Shown: piece after piece, positions 1-11,687 of the stretch
Layout: each line of letters begins with the position of its first letter
How positions within the stretch are numbered: the stretch's first letter is position 1
Assembly (NCBI RefSeq): GCF_902833225.1
Contig: NZ_CADFEI010000027.1
Coordinates: 1 to 64,000 of the forward strand
Origin: Burkholderia sp. BCC1644
Lineage (GTDB): Bacteria > Pseudomonadota > Gammaproteobacteria > Burkholderiales > Burkholderiaceae
Direction: 5' to 3'
DNA: 64,000 bases
Translations under genes and position numbers: made by a program
The notes under the pieces: model-generated
What the model was told of the DNA's origin: nothing
Database searches by the model: none
What the model saw: only the letters and a program-made list of their open reading frames with translations

Positions 1-296
1 CCGGCCTCGGCCGTGATCAGCGCCGCGATCTCCGCCGTGCGCGAGCGCACGATGTCGGCCGCGCGGCGCAGGATCGCCGCGCGATCGTGGCGCGTGAGCG
101 TCGGCCGGTAGGCACGCGCGACCGCGAACGCGCGGCGCACGTCGTCCAGCGTCGCCTTCGGCACGGTGCCGACCAGCGAACCGTCGTACGGGTTGCGTAC
201 GTCGATCACCGCGTCCCGATGAATCCGTTCGCCGTCGATTCGCAGTGCTTCGCGACGAATCTCGCGGACGTCCGTCGATGCTGCAATGGCGTTCAT
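1..296 (-). CDS. phnY: Phosphonoacetaldehyde dehydrogenase, N-terminal part (gene runs off the window)
   Basis: Only the first 98 codons are present. The translation starts MNAIAASTDVREIRREAL and continues with an aldehyde-dehydrogenase entry segment containing VRNPYDGSLVGTVPKA. Known family role: NAD-dependent oxidation of phosphonoacetaldehyde to phosphonoacetate. It starts 29 bp after the phnA stop on the same strand, with an AAGGGGA ribosome site about 7 nt before the ATG, so it belongs to the phnA-phnY transcript. The catalytic Cys and the NAD site lie outside the window. The specific substrate is inferred from the neighbouring phnA and phnW genes; from the fragment alone it could be another aldehyde dehydrogenase. 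Confidence 0.85.
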   Translation of the reverse strand, partial: MNAIAASTDVREIRREALRIDGERIHRDAVIDVRNPYDGSLVGTVPKATLDDVRRAFAVARAYRPTLTRHDRAAILRRAADIVRSRTAEIAALITAEA

Positions 297-325
297 GAGT
301 GTGTCCCCTTGCGGATGCGTACGCA

Positions 326-1676
<1,351 letters not shown>

Positions 1677-1772
1677 CATGCAGAGAACAGAAAGCAAAAC
1701 AACGTAGCAGCAAGAGGGCTGGTCTCCACTCATCCGCCGTGTGCCGCGGCGCCACAGTCAAGGGGTCTGAAG

Positions 1773-2828
1773 ATGAACGAAGTGCCGGTAAACAAGCGTT
1801 TGAATGCATGGGCGGCGGGCACGGCCCGTTTCGCGCTGGCCGCGGCGGTCGCGCTCGGCGCCGCGCAGGCGGCGCACGCGAAGACGTCGCTGCTCGTCTA
1901 CACCGCGCTGGAAGACGAGGCGATGAAGCCCTACAAGGACGCGTTCGAGAAAGCGAACCCCGATATCGAGATCCGCTGGGTGCGCGACTCGACCGGCTCG
2001 GTCACCGCGAAGCTGCTCGCCGAGAAGAACAACCCGCGCGCGGACGTCGTGCTCGGCCTCGCCGCGTCGAGCCTCACGCTGCTCGACCTGCAAGGCATGC
2101 TGATGCCGTACACGCCGAAGGGCTTCGACCAGCTCACGCGCAAGTACAGCGACGCGAACACGCCGCCGCACTGGGTCGGCATGGACGTGTGGGGCGCGAC
2201 GATCTGCTACAACCGCGTCGCCGCGCAGGCGAAGAACATCCCGAAACCGACCTCGTGGGAAGACCTGACGAAGCCCGTCTATAAAGGCGCGATCGTGATG
2301 CCGAGCCCCGTGTCGTCGGGCACCGGCTACCTCGACGTGACCGCGTGGCTGCAGACCTTCGGCGACGACAAAGGCTGGAAATTCATGGACGCGCTCGACA
2401 AGAACGTCGCGCAGTACGTGCACTCGGGCTCGAAGCCCTGCACGCTCGCCGGCACCGGCGAATTCCCGATCGGCATCTCGTTCGAGTTCCGCGGCCACGA
2501 GCTGCAGTCGCAGGGTGCGCCGATCGATCTCGTGTTCCCGAAGGAAGGGCTCGGCTGGGACATGGAAGGCACGGCAATCATGAAGACGACGAAGCAGCCC
2601 GATGCGGCGAAGAAGCTCGCCGACTTCATGGCGAGCAAGGACGCGAACGAGATCACCGCGCGCTGGTGGGCGATCGTCGCGTATCCGGGCGTCGCACGAA
2701 AGCTGGCCGGCATTCCCGACAACTACTCGGACCTGCTCGTGAAGAACGACTTCGTGTGGTCGGCGAAGAACCGCCAGTCGATCCTCGATACGTGGCAGAA
2801 GCGCTACGGGGCGAAGGCGCAGCAATGA
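1773..2828 (+). CDS. phnS: 2-Aminoethylphosphonate ABC transporter, periplasmic binding protein
   Basis: This is a 351-aa extracellular solute-binding protein (iron(III)/spermidine-like fold family). Residues about 1-36 form a signal peptide with a long hydrophobic core ending AAQAAHA, followed by mature TSLLVYTALEDEAMKPY. AAGGGG lies 8 nt before the ATG. Family role is high-affinity capture of 2-aminoethylphosphonate for the PhnT/permease importer encoded next. It is the first gene of the rightward phn transcript. Substrate is inferred from the adjacent phnW transaminase and from the known phnSTUV type of transporter. Confidence 0.92.
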   Translation: MNEVPVNKRLNAWAAGTARFALAAAVALGAAQAAHAKTSLLVYTALEDEAMKPYKDAFEKANPDIEIRWVRDSTGSVTAKLLAEKNNPRADVVLGLAASSLTLLDLQGMLMPYTPKGFDQLTRKYSDANTPPHWVGMDVWGATICYNRVAAQAKNIPKPTSWEDLTKPVYKGAIVMPSPVSSGTGYLDVTAWLQTFGDDKGWKFMDALDKNVAQYVHSGSKPCTLAGTGEFPIGISFEFRGHELQSQGAPIDLVFPKEGLGWDMEGTAIMKTTKQPDAAKKLADFMASKDANEITARWWAIVAYPGVARKLAGIPDNYSDLLVKNDFVWSAKNRQSILDTWQKRYGAKAQQ

Positions 2829-2936
2829 CGCGGCAATGACGCCGCGACCGGCAGCGGGGCCGCGCAGCGCGCCGCCCCGCGTCACCCTTCCCCTCGTCGA
2901 ATCCGGCCCCCGGGCCGCCCCAGCATGGAGGCGCGC

Positions 2937-4028
2937 ATGGCACCTTATCTGAGCGTAGAACGCATCGAGAAGCGGTACAACGACACGCAGGTCCTCACCG
3001 ACATCAACCTGAGCGTGATGAAGGGCGAGATGATCTGCTTCCTGGGGCCGTCCGGCTGCGGGAAAACCACGCTGCTGCGGATCATCGCGGGGCTCGAAAC
3101 GCAGAACGCCGGCCACATCATGCAGGACGGCCGCGACATCTCGCGGCTGCCGCCGCAACTGCGCGACTACGGCATCGTGTTCCAGTCGTATGCGCTGTTC
3201 CCGAACCTCACCGTGTACGACAACGTCGCGTACGGGCTCGTGAACCGGAAGATGAAGCGCGACGCGATCCACGAGCGCGTGCACACGCTGCTCGCGCTGG
3301 TCGGCCTGCCCGACAGCCATCGCAAGCACCCGGGCCAGCTTTCCGGCGGCCAGCAGCAGCGCATCGCGCTGGCGCGTGCGCTCGCGACTTCCCCCGGCCT
3401 GCTGCTGCTCGACGAGCCGCTGTCGGCGCTCGACGCGCGCGTGCGCGTGCGGCTGCGCCAGGAGATCCGTGCGCTGCAGCAGCGGCTCGGCGTGACGACG
3501 ATCATGGTCACGCACGACCAGGAAGAAGCGTTGTCGATGGCCGATCACATCGTCGTGATGAACCACGGCGTGATCGAGCAGATCGGTACGCCGCTCGAAA
3601 TCTACCGGCAGCCGGCGTCGCCGTTCGTCGCGGACTTCATCGGCCGCGTCAACACGATTCCCGCCGAAGTCGCGCAGGACGGCACGCTGCGCGCGGGCGC
3701 GGTCGGCCTCGACTGCCGCCACGGCACGGCCCGCCCCGCGCAAGGCGCGGCGGTATCGGTCTACGTGCGGCCGGAAGACCTGCGCATCCGCGTGCCGGGT
3801 GAAACGGCCGACAACGTGCTCGCGGGCCGCGTCGAGAAGCTCGAATTCCTCGGTGCGTTCTGCCGCGTGAGCTTCCGCATCGACGGGCTCGACGGCCAGG
3901 AAATCGTCGCCGACCTGTCGTATCACGACGTCGACCGTACCGGCGTGCAGGCCGGCGCGCGCATCGACCTCGCGCTCGATCGCGAGCATGTCCGCGTGTT
4001 CCCGTGCGCGAAGGAGCGACTGCAATGA
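2937..4028 (+). CDS. phnT: 2-Aminoethylphosphonate ABC transporter, ATP-binding protein
   Basis: This 363-aa ATPase subunit has a Walker [10 protein letters not shown] near residue 39, a Q-loop ([16 protein letters not shown]), the signature [15 protein letters not shown], Walker [13 protein letters not shown] and switch His in [10 protein letters not shown]. The C-terminal 120 residues are a TOBE-like domain (YVRPEDLRI). An upstream in-frame ATG at 2925 exists, but GGAGG at 2927-2931 sits 5 nt before the ATG at 2937, which decides the start. The stop overlaps the ATG of the permease gene (ATGA), so translation is probably coupled. Confidence 0.93.
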   Translation: MAPYLSVERIEKRYNDTQVLTDINLSVMKGEMICFLGPSGCGKTTLLRIIAGLETQNAGHIMQDGRDISRLPPQLRDYGIVFQSYALFPNLTVYDNVAYGLVNRKMKRDAIHERVHTLLALVGLPDSHRKHPGQLSGGQQQRIALARALATSPGLLLLDEPLSALDARVRVRLRQEIRALQQRLGVTTIMVTHDQEEALSMADHIVVMNHGVIEQIGTPLEIYRQPASPFVADFIGRVNTIPAEVAQDGTLRAGAVGLDCRHGTARPAQGAAVSVYVRPEDLRIRVPGETADNVLAGRVEKLEFLGAFCRVSFRIDGLDGQEIVADLSYHDVDRTGVQAGARIDLALDREHVRVFPCAKERLQ

Positions 4029-5752
4029 GCACCGTCCTGACCGAGCGCCGCCGCGGCGCCTCCGCCCCCGCCGACGTGCGGCAGATCACGCACTGGCACG
4101 ACCGGCTCGCGCAGCTCGCGCTCGTCGCGATGGCCGCGCTGATGTCGCTGTTCCTGCTGCTGCCGCTCGCGCTCGTCGTGCAGAAATGCTTCGTCGACGC
4201 GGATGGGCGCTTCGTCGGCGCGCACAACTTCGTCGACTATCTCGAGGACAGCGGCGTGCTGCGCTCGATGCTGCATTCGCTGACGGTCGGCGCGCTCGTC
4301 ACGGCGATCGTCGTGCCGATGGCGTTCACGTTCGCGTATGCGCTGACGCGCTCGTGCATGCCGTTCAAGAACGCCGCACGCACCGTCGCGCTGCTGCCGC
4401 TGCTCGCGCCGACGCTGCTGTCGGCCGTGTCGTTCATCTACTGGTTCGGCAACGCGGGGCTGCTGAAGCCGCTGCTGCACGGCCATTCGATCTACGGGCT
4501 GCCGGGCATCGTGCTGAGCATGGTGTACGCGTCGTTCCCGCACGTGCTGATGATCCTCGTCACCGCGCTGTCGCTCGCGGACGGCCGGCTCTACGAGGCC
4601 GCCGACGCGATGGGCACGCGCCGCATCCGCAAGTTCTTCACGATCACGCTGCCGGGCGCGAAGTACGGGCTGATCAGCGCGACGATGGTCGCGTTCACGA
4701 TGTGCATCAACGATTTCGGCGTGCCGGTCGTGATCGGCGGCTCGTACAACGTGCTGTCGACCGACATCTACAAGCTGATCATCGGGCTGCAGGACTTCAA
4801 CCGCAGCGCGGTCGTGAGCCTGATGCTGCTGTGTCCGGCACTGGTTGCGTTCGGCGTCGACTTCTTCATCCGCCGCCGCCAGCAGTCGCAGCTCGGCGCG
4901 CGCTCGACGCCGTACCAGCCGAAGCCGTCGCGCGGCTTCGACGCCGCGATGCTCGCGTACTGCGCGCTCGTGTGCGCGTTCTTCATCGCGGTGGTCGGCA
5001 TCTCGGTGTTCGCGTCGTTCGTGAAGTTCTGGCCTTACCAGATGAGCCTCGGGCTGCAGCACTACAAGATGGGGCTGATCGGCGCCGGCATCTTCGACGC
5101 GTACAAGAACAGCCTGCGGATGGCCGCGACGGTGGCGCTCGGCGGCACGATCGTCGTGTTCGGCGGCGCCTATCTCATCGAGAAGACGCGCGGCGCGCGC
5201 TGGCTGCGCGGCTTCATCGCGCTGTGCGCGATCCTGCCGATGGGCGTGCCGGGGCTCGTGCTCGGCATCAGCTACATCTTCCTGTTCAACGCGCCCGGCA
5301 ATCCGCTGAACGGGCTGTACGGGTCGCTGTGGCTGCTCGCGATCGTCACGGTCGTCCACTACTACGCATCGAGCCACCTGACCGCCGTCACCGCGCTCCG
5401 GCAGATCGACAGCGAGTTCGAGGCCGTATCGGCATCGCTGAAAGTGCCGTTCTACAAGACCTTCCTGCGCGTGACGGTGCCCGTGTGCCTGCCCGCGATC
5501 CTGCTGATCGCGCGCTACCTGTTCGTCAACGGGATGACGACGGTCTCGGCCGTCGCGTTCCTCTACTCGCCGGACACGCAACCCGCATCGGTCGCGATCC
5601 TGAACCTCGACGACGCGGGCCAGATGGGCCCGGCCGCCGCGATGGCCACGCTCGTGCTCGCGACCTCGTCGTTCGCGTGCGTGCTGTTCGCCTGCATCTC
5701 GCACCGTCTGCTGCGTCGTACGCAGGCGTGGCGCAACCCGCATCGCCGTTGA
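4025..5752 (+). CDS. 2-Aminoethylphosphonate ABC transporter permease, two permease units fused
   Basis: This inner-membrane permease of 575 aa contains two BPD-type permease halves in one chain, so it replaces a separate PhnU and PhnV pair. The first half carries an EAA-like loop around [16 protein letters not shown] and the second around [17 protein letters not shown]. Each half has about six hydrophobic segments, joined by a charged linker near residues 280-310. AAGGAG precedes the ATG, which overlaps the phnT stop by 4 nt. The fusion resembles the FbpB/SfuB iron permease layout. The substrate is inferred from operon context. Confidence 0.9.
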   Translation: MSTVLTERRRGASAPADVRQITHWHDRLAQLALVAMAALMSLFLLLPLALVVQKCFVDADGRFVGAHNFVDYLEDSGVLRSMLHSLTVGALVTAIVVPMAFTFAYALTRSCMPFKNAARTVALLPLLAPTLLSAVSFIYWFGNAGLLKPLLHGHSIYGLPGIVLSMVYASFPHVLMILVTALSLADGRLYEAADAMGTRRIRKFFTITLPGAKYGLISATMVAFTMCINDFGVPVVIGGSYNVLSTDIYKLIIGLQDFNRSAVVSLMLLCPALVAFGVDFFIRRRQQSQLGARSTPYQPKPSRGFDAAMLAYCALVCAFFIAVVGISVFASFVKFWPYQMSLGLQHYKMGLIGAGIFDAYKNSLRMAATVALGGTIVVFGGAYLIEKTRGARWLRGFIALCAILPMGVPGLVLGISYIFLFNAPGNPLNGLYGSLWLLAIVTVVHYYASSHLTAVTALRQIDSEFEAVSASLKVPFYKTFLRVTVPVCLPAILLIARYLFVNGMTTVSAVAFLYSPDTQPASVAILNLDDAGQMGPAAAMATLVLATSSFACVLFACISHRLLRRTQAWRNPHRR

Positions 5753-5799
5753 TTCCCTGCCGCATTCACGTGACGTCCCGACTTCACCAAGGAGACACC

Positions 5800-6930
5800 A
5801 TGACGCTCGCCGCCCAGCCCATCCTGCTCACTCCCGGCCCCCTGACGACCTCCGACACCACGCGCGACGCGATGCTGCGCGACTGGGGGTCGTGGGACAG
5901 CGACTTCAACGCGATCACCGCGCGGCTGCGCGAACGCCTGCTGCAGATCGTACATGGCGAAGGCACGCACGAATGCGTACCGCTGCAAGGCAGCGGCACG
6001 TTCTCGGTCGAAGCGGCCCTCGGCACGCTCGTGCCGCGCGACGGCCACGTGCTCGTGCCGAACAACGGCGCGTACTGCCAGCGCATCGCGAAGATCTGCC
6101 GCGTGCTCGGCCGCAAGCTGACGACGATCGACTACCGCGAGGATCGCCGCGTCGATCCGGCCGACGTCGAGCGCGCGCTCGCCGCCGACGCGACCATCAC
6201 GCACGTCGCGCTCGTGCACTGCGAAACGGGCGCCGGCGTGCTGAACCCGCTGCACGAGATCGCGCAGGTGGTCGCGAAGCACGGCCGCGCATTGATCGTC
6301 GATGCGATGAGCTCGTTCGGCGCGATCGACATCGACGCGCGCACGACGCCGTTCGATGCGGTGATCGCGGCGTCCGGCAAATGCCTCGAAGGCGTGCCGG
6401 GGCTCGGCTTCGTGATCGCAAAGCGCAGTACGCTCGAACGCAGCGAAGGCAACAGCCATTCGCTCGCGATGGACCTGTACGACCAGTGGGCCTACATGCA
6501 GCGCACGACGCAGTGGCGCTTCACGCCGCCGACGCACGTGGTCGCGGCGCTCGACGCAGCCGTCGCGCAATACGTCGACGAAGGCGGGCTCGCCGCGCGC
6601 GGTGGCCGCTACCAGCGCAACTATCGCGCGCTGATCGACGGGATGCTCGCGCTCGGCTTCCGGCCGTTCCTCGATCCGGCGATCCAGGCGCCGATCATCG
6701 TCACGTTCCATGCACCGGACGATCCGAACTACGACTTCAAGCGGTTTTATCAGGAGGTCAAAAAGCGCGGCTACATTCTGTATCCGGGCAAGCTGACCGA
6801 AGTCGAGACGTTCCGGGTCGGCTGCATCGGCCACTTCGGCGAAGCCGGCATCCCGGGCGCCGTCGCCGCGATCGCCGACACGCTGCGCGCGATGGGCGTG
6901 CGCCGCGTATCGGCCGAAGCGGCGGCCTGA
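5800..6930 (+). CDS. phnW: 2-Aminoethylphosphonate-pyruvate transaminase
   Basis: This class-V PLP aminotransferase of 376 aa converts 2-aminoethylphosphonate and pyruvate to phosphonoacetaldehyde and alanine. The PLP lysine is K194 in AASGKCLEG. The N-terminal [10 protein letters not shown] and the substrate motif [13 protein letters not shown] are typical of PhnW. GGAG lies 7 nt before the ATG. Its product feeds PhnY (phosphonoacetate) and then PhnA, whose genes lie at the left edge of the window. No phnX hydrolase is seen, so the oxidative PhnY/PhnA route is the one encoded here. Confidence 0.95.
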   Translation: MTLAAQPILLTPGPLTTSDTTRDAMLRDWGSWDSDFNAITARLRERLLQIVHGEGTHECVPLQGSGTFSVEAALGTLVPRDGHVLVPNNGAYCQRIAKICRVLGRKLTTIDYREDRRVDPADVERALAADATITHVALVHCETGAGVLNPLHEIAQVVAKHGRALIVDAMSSFGAIDIDARTTPFDAVIAASGKCLEGVPGLGFVIAKRSTLERSEGNSHSLAMDLYDQWAYMQRTTQWRFTPPTHVVAALDAAVAQYVDEGGLAARGGRYQRNYRALIDGMLALGFRPFLDPAIQAPIIVTFHAPDDPNYDFKRFYQEVKKRGYILYPGKLTEVETFRVGCIGHFGEAGIPGAVAAIADTLRAMGVRRVSAEAAA

Positions 6931-7061
6931 CGCGACGTGATGCAATGCCCCGGCCGCGTGCCCGTGCGCACGCGGCCGACTCCGCCGCATGCCGCCACGC
7001 GGCGGCCAGGTTTTCCGGCCGCGTACGTGCACGGCCCCGACCCTTATTGAAGAACCATCCG

Positions 7062-8450
7062 ATGCGACCCTTCTGGATCGAACAAGCACTGTTCAACGAC
7101 GGCGATCTCGCCCCCGCGCTGCAGGGCGCAACGCAGGCCGACGTCTGCATCGTCGGCGGCGGCTTCACCGGGCTCTGGACCGCGATCCAGGCGAAGCAGC
7201 AGAACCCGGCGCTCGACATCGCGATCGTCGAAGCCGACCTGTGCGGCGCCGGCGCGAGCGGCCGCAACGGCGGCTGCCTGCTCACGTGGTCCGCGAAATT
7301 CCTGACGCTGCGGCGCCTGTTCGGCGAAGCCGAGGCGATCCGGCTCGTGAAGGCATCCGAAGCGGCCGTGCAGCACATCGCCGATTTCTGCCGCGCGCAC
7401 GACATCGACGCCGAACTGCGGCTCGACGGCACGCTGTACACGGCGACGTCGCGCGCGCAGGTCGGCACGCTCGCGCCGGTGCTCGACGCGCTCGCCGCGT
7501 GCGGCATCCACAGCTACGAGCCGCTGCCGGCCGCCGAAGTCGCGCGCCGCTCGGGCTCCGCGCGCAATCTCGACGGCGTCTACTCGCCGATCGCCGCGAC
7601 CGTGCATCCCGGCAAGCTCGTGCGCGGGCTGCGCCGCGTCGCGCTCGCGATGGGCATCCGCATCTACGAGCGCACGCCGATGCTCGACTTCACGCCCGGG
7701 CAGCCGGCCGTCGTGCGCACGCCGTCCGGCAGCGTGACGGCGGGCAAGCTCGTGTTCGCGATCAACGCGTGGATGGCGAGCCGCTTTCCGCAGTTCGAGC
7801 GCACGATCGCGGTCGTGTCGAGCGACATGGTCATCACCGAGAAATGCCCCGAGTTGCTTGAGCAGACCGGGCTCGTCGACGGCGTGTCGGTGCTCGATTC
7901 GCGGATCTTCGTCTACTACTACCGCACCACCGCCGACGGGCGGCTGATGCTCGGCAAAGGCGGCAACACGTTCTCGTGGCGCAGCCGCATCGCACCGGTG
8001 TTCGACCAGCGTTCGCCGTACGAGGCGCAGCTCACGCAAAGCCTGCGCGAGTTCTTTCCGTCGCTCGCGGACGTGCCGGTCACCGCGAGCTGGAACGGCC
8101 CGTCGGATCGCTCGGTCACGGGCTTCCCGTTCTTCGGCCGCCTCGACGACGCGCCGAACGTGTTCTACGGCTTCGGCTATTCGGGCAACGGCGTCGGGCC
8201 GACCTACATGGGCGGGCAGATCCTGTCGTCGCTCGTGCTCGGCCTCGACAACGCGTGGACGCGCAGCCCGATCGTGCGCGGCCCGCTCGGCCATTTCCCG
8301 CCGGAGCCGATCCGCTATGTCGGCGCGCATGTCGTGCGCAATGCGATCCGCCGCAAGGAGCGTGCGGAAGACGAGAGCCGGCAGCCGTCGGTTGTCGATA
8401 GCTGGCTCGCGAAGTTTGCGAGCGCGGCCGGGAAAGCCGACAAGGCGTGA
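7062..8450 (+). CDS. FAD-dependent amine oxidoreductase of the phosphonate cluster (DadA/GlpO-like)
   Basis: This 462-aa flavoprotein has the dinucleotide-binding start DVCIVGGGFTGLWTA, an acidic end of the second strand (IVEADLCGAGASGRNGG) and a C-terminal FAD-contact segment GFGYSGNGVGPTYMGGQ. It is last in the rightward phn transcript, 131 bp after phnW. FAD oxidoreductases recur in AEP gene clusters, and some members oxidise N-methylated aminoethylphosphonates to phosphonoacetaldehyde (established for related enzymes). That this one does the same is inference. A bidirectional hairpin follows at 8479-8504. Confidence 0.85.
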   Translation: MRPFWIEQALFNDGDLAPALQGATQADVCIVGGGFTGLWTAIQAKQQNPALDIAIVEADLCGAGASGRNGGCLLTWSAKFLTLRRLFGEAEAIRLVKASEAAVQHIADFCRAHDIDAELRLDGTLYTATSRAQVGTLAPVLDALAACGIHSYEPLPAAEVARRSGSARNLDGVYSPIAATVHPGKLVRGLRRVALAMGIRIYERTPMLDFTPGQPAVVRTPSGSVTAGKLVFAINAWMASRFPQFERTIAVVSSDMVITEKCPELLEQTGLVDGVSVLDSRIFVYYYRTTADGRLMLGKGGNTFSWRSRIAPVFDQRSPYEAQLTQSLREFFPSLADVPVTASWNGPSDRSVTGFPFFGRLDDAPNVFYGFGYSGNGVGPTYMGGQILSSLVLGLDNAWTRSPIVRGPLGHFPPEPIRYVGAHVVRNAIRRKERAEDESRQPSVVDSWLAKFASAAGKADKA

Positions 8451-8478
8451 CGATGCGCTGATCCGGCGACGCAACGAA

Positions 8479-8504
8479 AAAGGGACGCGGCGAAGCGTCC
8501 CTTT
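8479..8504. terminator. Bidirectional terminator between the phn operon and phnR
   Basis: Perfect stem AAAGGGACGC / GCGTCCCTTT with a 6-nt loop (GGCGAA). A-rich on one side and T-rich on the other, so it can act for both convergent genes. Confidence 0.75.
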
Positions 8505-8532
8505 GCTGTTGCGCGGCTGCCGCGCCGCCGCA

Positions 8533-9261
8533 TTACGCGCGCGCGGTTTTCTCGCGCGCCGCCTTGCCCGTCGCGGGCAGCCCCTGCTCGTGCGTGCGGC
8601 GCATGCGCGCGAGGCCGTGCGCGACGTGCTCGCGCACCAGCGCGACGGCCTTCTCCTCGTCGCCGCCCGCGAGCGCCTGCACGATCTTGTCGTGCTCGGC
8701 CGCGGACACCGCGATCGCATCTTCCTCGGCCTCGATCGCGGCCTGGCGCAGCAGGCCGAGCTGGCGCACCAGCCGGCGGTAGGTGTCGGTGAGATGCGTA
8801 TTGCCGACGCCGACGACCATCGCGTCGTGGAACTGCACGTTCAGCTCGGTATAGCGCGTGACATCGTGCGTCTTCGCGGCGTCCTTCATCGACTGGATGA
8901 TGCCCTTCAGCACCTTCAGCGTGTCGGGCGAGATGCGCTTCGCGAGCGCGCGGGCAACCGACTCGTCGAGCATCGCGCGCACTTCGTAGATCTCCTCGGC
9001 TTCGCGCAGCGGCACGACGCGCACGGTCACGCCGCGGTTCTTCTCGTTGCGCAGCAGGCCGGCCTGCTCCAGCGCGCGGAACGCTTCGCGCACGGGGCCG
9101 CGCGACACGTTCAGCCTGGTCGCGATTTCAACTTCGTTGAGCTTCTCGCCGGGTGCGTATTCACCGGAGACGATCGCGCGCTCGAGCATGTCCTGGACGA
9201 TCATCGCGAGCGACTGGCTTTGCAGGAGTTCGATGGCGCTGAGCGCGTTCGGGGAAGTCAT
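8533..9261 (-). CDS. phnR: GntR-family (FCD) phosphonate-utilisation regulator
   Basis: This 242-aa regulator has an N-terminal winged helix (LNEVEIATRLNVSRGPVREA, residues about 40-60) and a C-terminal FCD effector domain with the metal-binding pattern D/H in FHDAMV and AAEHDKIVQAL. It matches the Burkholderia phosphonate-utilisation-associated regulator type. It is convergent with the oxidoreductase and has its own strong promoter (9322-9350). Likely role: ligand-responsive control of the phn genes and of itself, judged from the shared operator-like sites at 1667-1676 and 9344-9353 (inference). Confidence 0.85.
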   Translation of the reverse strand: MTSPNALSAIELLQSQSLAMIVQDMLERAIVSGEYAPGEKLNEVEIATRLNVSRGPVREAFRALEQAGLLRNEKNRGVTVRVVPLREAEEIYEVRAMLDESVARALAKRISPDTLKVLKGIIQSMKDAAKTHDVTRYTELNVQFHDAMVVGVGNTHLTDTYRRLVRQLGLLRQAAIEAEEDAIAVSAAEHDKIVQALAGGDEEKAVALVREHVAHGLARMRRTHEQGLPATGKAAREKTARA

Positions 9262-9321
9262 GGTCGGACAGGCAGCGGAGCTGCGGTAGAAAACGAGGGC
9301 GCCCTATCGGCGAATGATCCT

Positions 9322-9353
9322 TATATACCCTCGGCCCGACACATTGTCAACAG
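9322..9353 (-). promoter_or_regulatory. phnR promoter with operator-like dyad on the -35
   Basis: Minus strand TTGACA (9345-9350), 17-bp spacer, TATATA (9322-9327): a near-consensus sigma-70 promoter, unusually strong for this genome. TTGT-CA-ACAG at 9344-9353 overlies the -35 and resembles the site between phnA and phnS, which suggests autoregulation. Confidence 0.7.
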
Positions 9354-9454
9354 TTTTCAGTTTCCAAAAACCAATTCCGCCTGCCGGGATGCCCCCCGGC
9401 AGGCGGCGGGCGCGCGGCGGGCGAACCTGCCCCGCCCCGCGCGACGTGCGGCCG

Positions 9455-11626
9455 TCAGGCCGTGTGCTTGACCGGCCCCGGGTCGCTCTGGCTCGGCCGG
9501 CCCGTCTCGACGTGGCCCGCGAAGCGGCGCACGACCTTGTCGTCGCCGCCGCGCAGCGTCGTCGCGGTAATCGTCAGATCGTACCAGCCGTGGCTCGACG
9601 ACAGCTCGAAGTGATCCTCGACGCGCTCGCCCGGCTCCAGCGTGTAGGTACGCGCATGCGCATGGCTGTATGCGTTGTCGACCGTCACGCGGCACGTCGC
9701 GCGCCCGCTGTTGCGCAGCTGCAGGTACACGTGGCGGTTGCGCACGTCGTAGCCGATCTTCGCTTCCGGGTTCGCGTGACGGCCGTCCGCGGCGAGGCGC
9801 GTGTTGCCCTGGAACTCGCACAGATAGCCGTTCGGGCCGTAGGCGGCGAGATGGTACTCGCCGCGCGCGGCCGACGTGCTCCACGTGTCGGCGAAGCGGT
9901 CGTGCGCGGACACCGCGTAACGGCGCGGCGGCGTCGCCGGATTGCGGCGGTCGTACACGTAGAACGCGGCGCCTGCGTCACCGGAGTTCGCGAAGTCGAG
10001 CGATACGCTGTCGTCGCGGCCATGCACGTGGGCGTGCACGAACAGCTCGTACGGCAGCGCGCGTGCCGGACGCGTGCCGGGCTCCTGCGCCGGCATCGAC
10101 TGCTGTGCGGGCACCTGGTATGCCTGGCCGGCCGTCGCGATGTGCTGCGGCACCGTGAAGCTCACCGTGCGCGTATCGGGGCGCGCGGAGAAGTCGAACG
10201 CCGACGTGAGGTCGCCGCAGATCGACCGGCGCCATGCGCTGATGTTCGGCTCCTTCACGCCGAAGCGCGCTTCGAGGAAACGCAGCACCGACGTATGGTC
10301 GAACGTTTCCGAGCAGACCCAGCCGCCCTTCGTCCACGGCGAGATGATGATCAGCGGCACGCGCGGCCCGAGGCCGATCGGCTGGATGCCGCCCGGGTCG
10401 GCGCCCGGCACGAGCGGGCTCATTTCGCCCGGGTACTTGTTCAGGTCGAGCAGCTCGTCGCCGAGGTTCGACAGCAGGTTCGACGACACGATGCCCTGGC
10501 CGCCCACGCCGCTCGTGACCGGCGGCACCGGCGGCACGACGTGGTCGAACAGCCCGTCGTTCTCGTCGTAGTTCAGGATGAACACCGTCTTCGCCCACAC
10601 CTCCGGGTTCGACGTCAGCGCCTCGAGCACCATGTTGATGTAGAACGCGCCATCGGTCGGCGATGCCTGCGGGTGCTCGCTGTACTTGTACGGCGACACG
10701 ATCCACGACACCTGCGGCAGCCGGTTCGCCTGCACGTCGGCCTTCAGCTCGGCGAGCGTGTGGTCCGACGCGCCCTTGTCGACCAGCGGGCCGCTCGCGC
10801 CTTCCTTCACCTGGAACTTCTTGAAGAACATCAGCGAGTTGTCGGTGTAGTTGTCGGTCGGGTCGCCCGGGATGCCCGTGCCGCCCTGGTACACCTTCCA
10901 GCTGACCTTCGCGTTTTCGAGACGCTCGGCATAGGTCGTCCACGTGTAGCCGTTCACGTCGTCGCGCTCGCCGATGCCCGGGCCGTTCGGCGGGCTGCCG
11001 TAGATGTTGCGCGGGTCGACCGTGCCGGTCCACAGGTAGATGCGGTTCGGCGCGGTGTCGGCGTGCGCGGAGCAGAAGTACGAATCGCAGATCGTGAACG
11101 CGTCGGCGAGTGCGTAGTGGTACGTGAGATCCTGGCGCTTCAGGTAGCCCATCGTCAGCACGTCCTGCTTCTGGTTCACCCACTGGTCCCACTGGCCGTT
11201 GTTCCAGGACAGGTGGCCGCTGCTCCAGCCGTGGTTGGTGCCCGGCTGGAATTCGGTCGTCTGCTTGGGATCGAGGTAGAACGGCAGCACGTACGGCGCC
11301 GACGGATCGAGGCCGCGCGAATGGTAGTTCTTCGTGAACACCGATGCCGGCGGCTGTTGCCACACCGGCGCGCCGCTCGGCAGCAGGTGCGGACGCGGGT
11401 CGTTGAAGCCGCGCACGCCGCGCAGCCCGCCGAAGTAATGGTCGAACGAACGGTTTTCCTGCATGAAGATCACGACGTGTTCCACGTCGCGGATCGTGCC
11501 CGTGCGATAGGCGGCCGGCATCGCCAGCGCGTTGCGGATCGCGGGCGGGAAGCCCGCGTAAGCGGCCATCGCGCCGGCCGACTGCGCGGCGAGGCGCAGG
11601 AAATCGCGTCGATTGTTCGAGGACAT
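9455..11626 (-). CDS. Phosphocholine-type phospholipase C, Tat-exported
   Basis: This 723-aa secreted phosphoesterase belongs to the acid-phosphatase-like phospholipase C family (PlcN/PlcH type). The N-terminus SSNNRRDFLRLAAQS is a twin-arginine signal, followed by an Ala-rich hydrophobic stretch. The catalytic start VVIFMQENRSFDHYFGGLRG is present, as are FILNYDENDGLFDHV and the two C-terminal DUF756-like beta domains. Role: hydrolysis of phosphatidylcholine or related lipids outside the cell, giving phosphocholine and diacylglycerol. The haemolytic or non-haemolytic class cannot be decided by eye. It is divergent from the LysR gene; GTTACC repeats lie between them. Confidence 0.92.
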   Translation of the reverse strand: MSSNNRRDFLRLAAQSAGAMAAYAGFPPAIRNALAMPAAYRTGTIRDVEHVVIFMQENRSFDHYFGGLRGVRGFNDPRPHLLPSGAPVWQQPPASVFTKNYHSRGLDPSAPYVLPFYLDPKQTTEFQPGTNHGWSSGHLSWNNGQWDQWVNQKQDVLTMGYLKRQDLTYHYALADAFTICDSYFCSAHADTAPNRIYLWTGTVDPRNIYGSPPNGPGIGERDDVNGYTWTTYAERLENAKVSWKVYQGGTGIPGDPTDNYTDNSLMFFKKFQVKEGASGPLVDKGASDHTLAELKADVQANRLPQVSWIVSPYKYSEHPQASPTDGAFYINMVLEALTSNPEVWAKTVFILNYDENDGLFDHVVPPVPPVTSGVGGQGIVSSNLLSNLGDELLDLNKYPGEMSPLVPGADPGGIQPIGLGPRVPLIIISPWTKGGWVCSETFDHTSVLRFLEARFGVKEPNISAWRRSICGDLTSAFDFSARPDTRTVSFTVPQHIATAGQAYQVPAQQSMPAQEPGTRPARALPYELFVHAHVHGRDDSVSLDFANSGDAGAAFYVYDRRNPATPPRRYAVSAHDRFADTWSTSAARGEYHLAAYGPNGYLCEFQGNTRLAADGRHANPEAKIGYDVRNRHVYLQLRNSGRATCRVTVDNAYSHAHARTYTLEPGERVEDHFELSSSHGWYDLTITATTLRGGDDKVVRRFAGHVETGRPSQSDPGPVKHTA

Positions 11627-11687
11627 GAAGGGAACCCTGTTGTCGGTAGGAGTGAGGTGCCGGTCGAGCGGGGCCGGCGGTCGGTGT

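Noticed and set aside
1758-4025. Long minus-strand frame opposite phnS and phnT
   Set aside because: Arg/Asp/His-rich low-complexity translation typical of shadow frames in high-G+C DNA.
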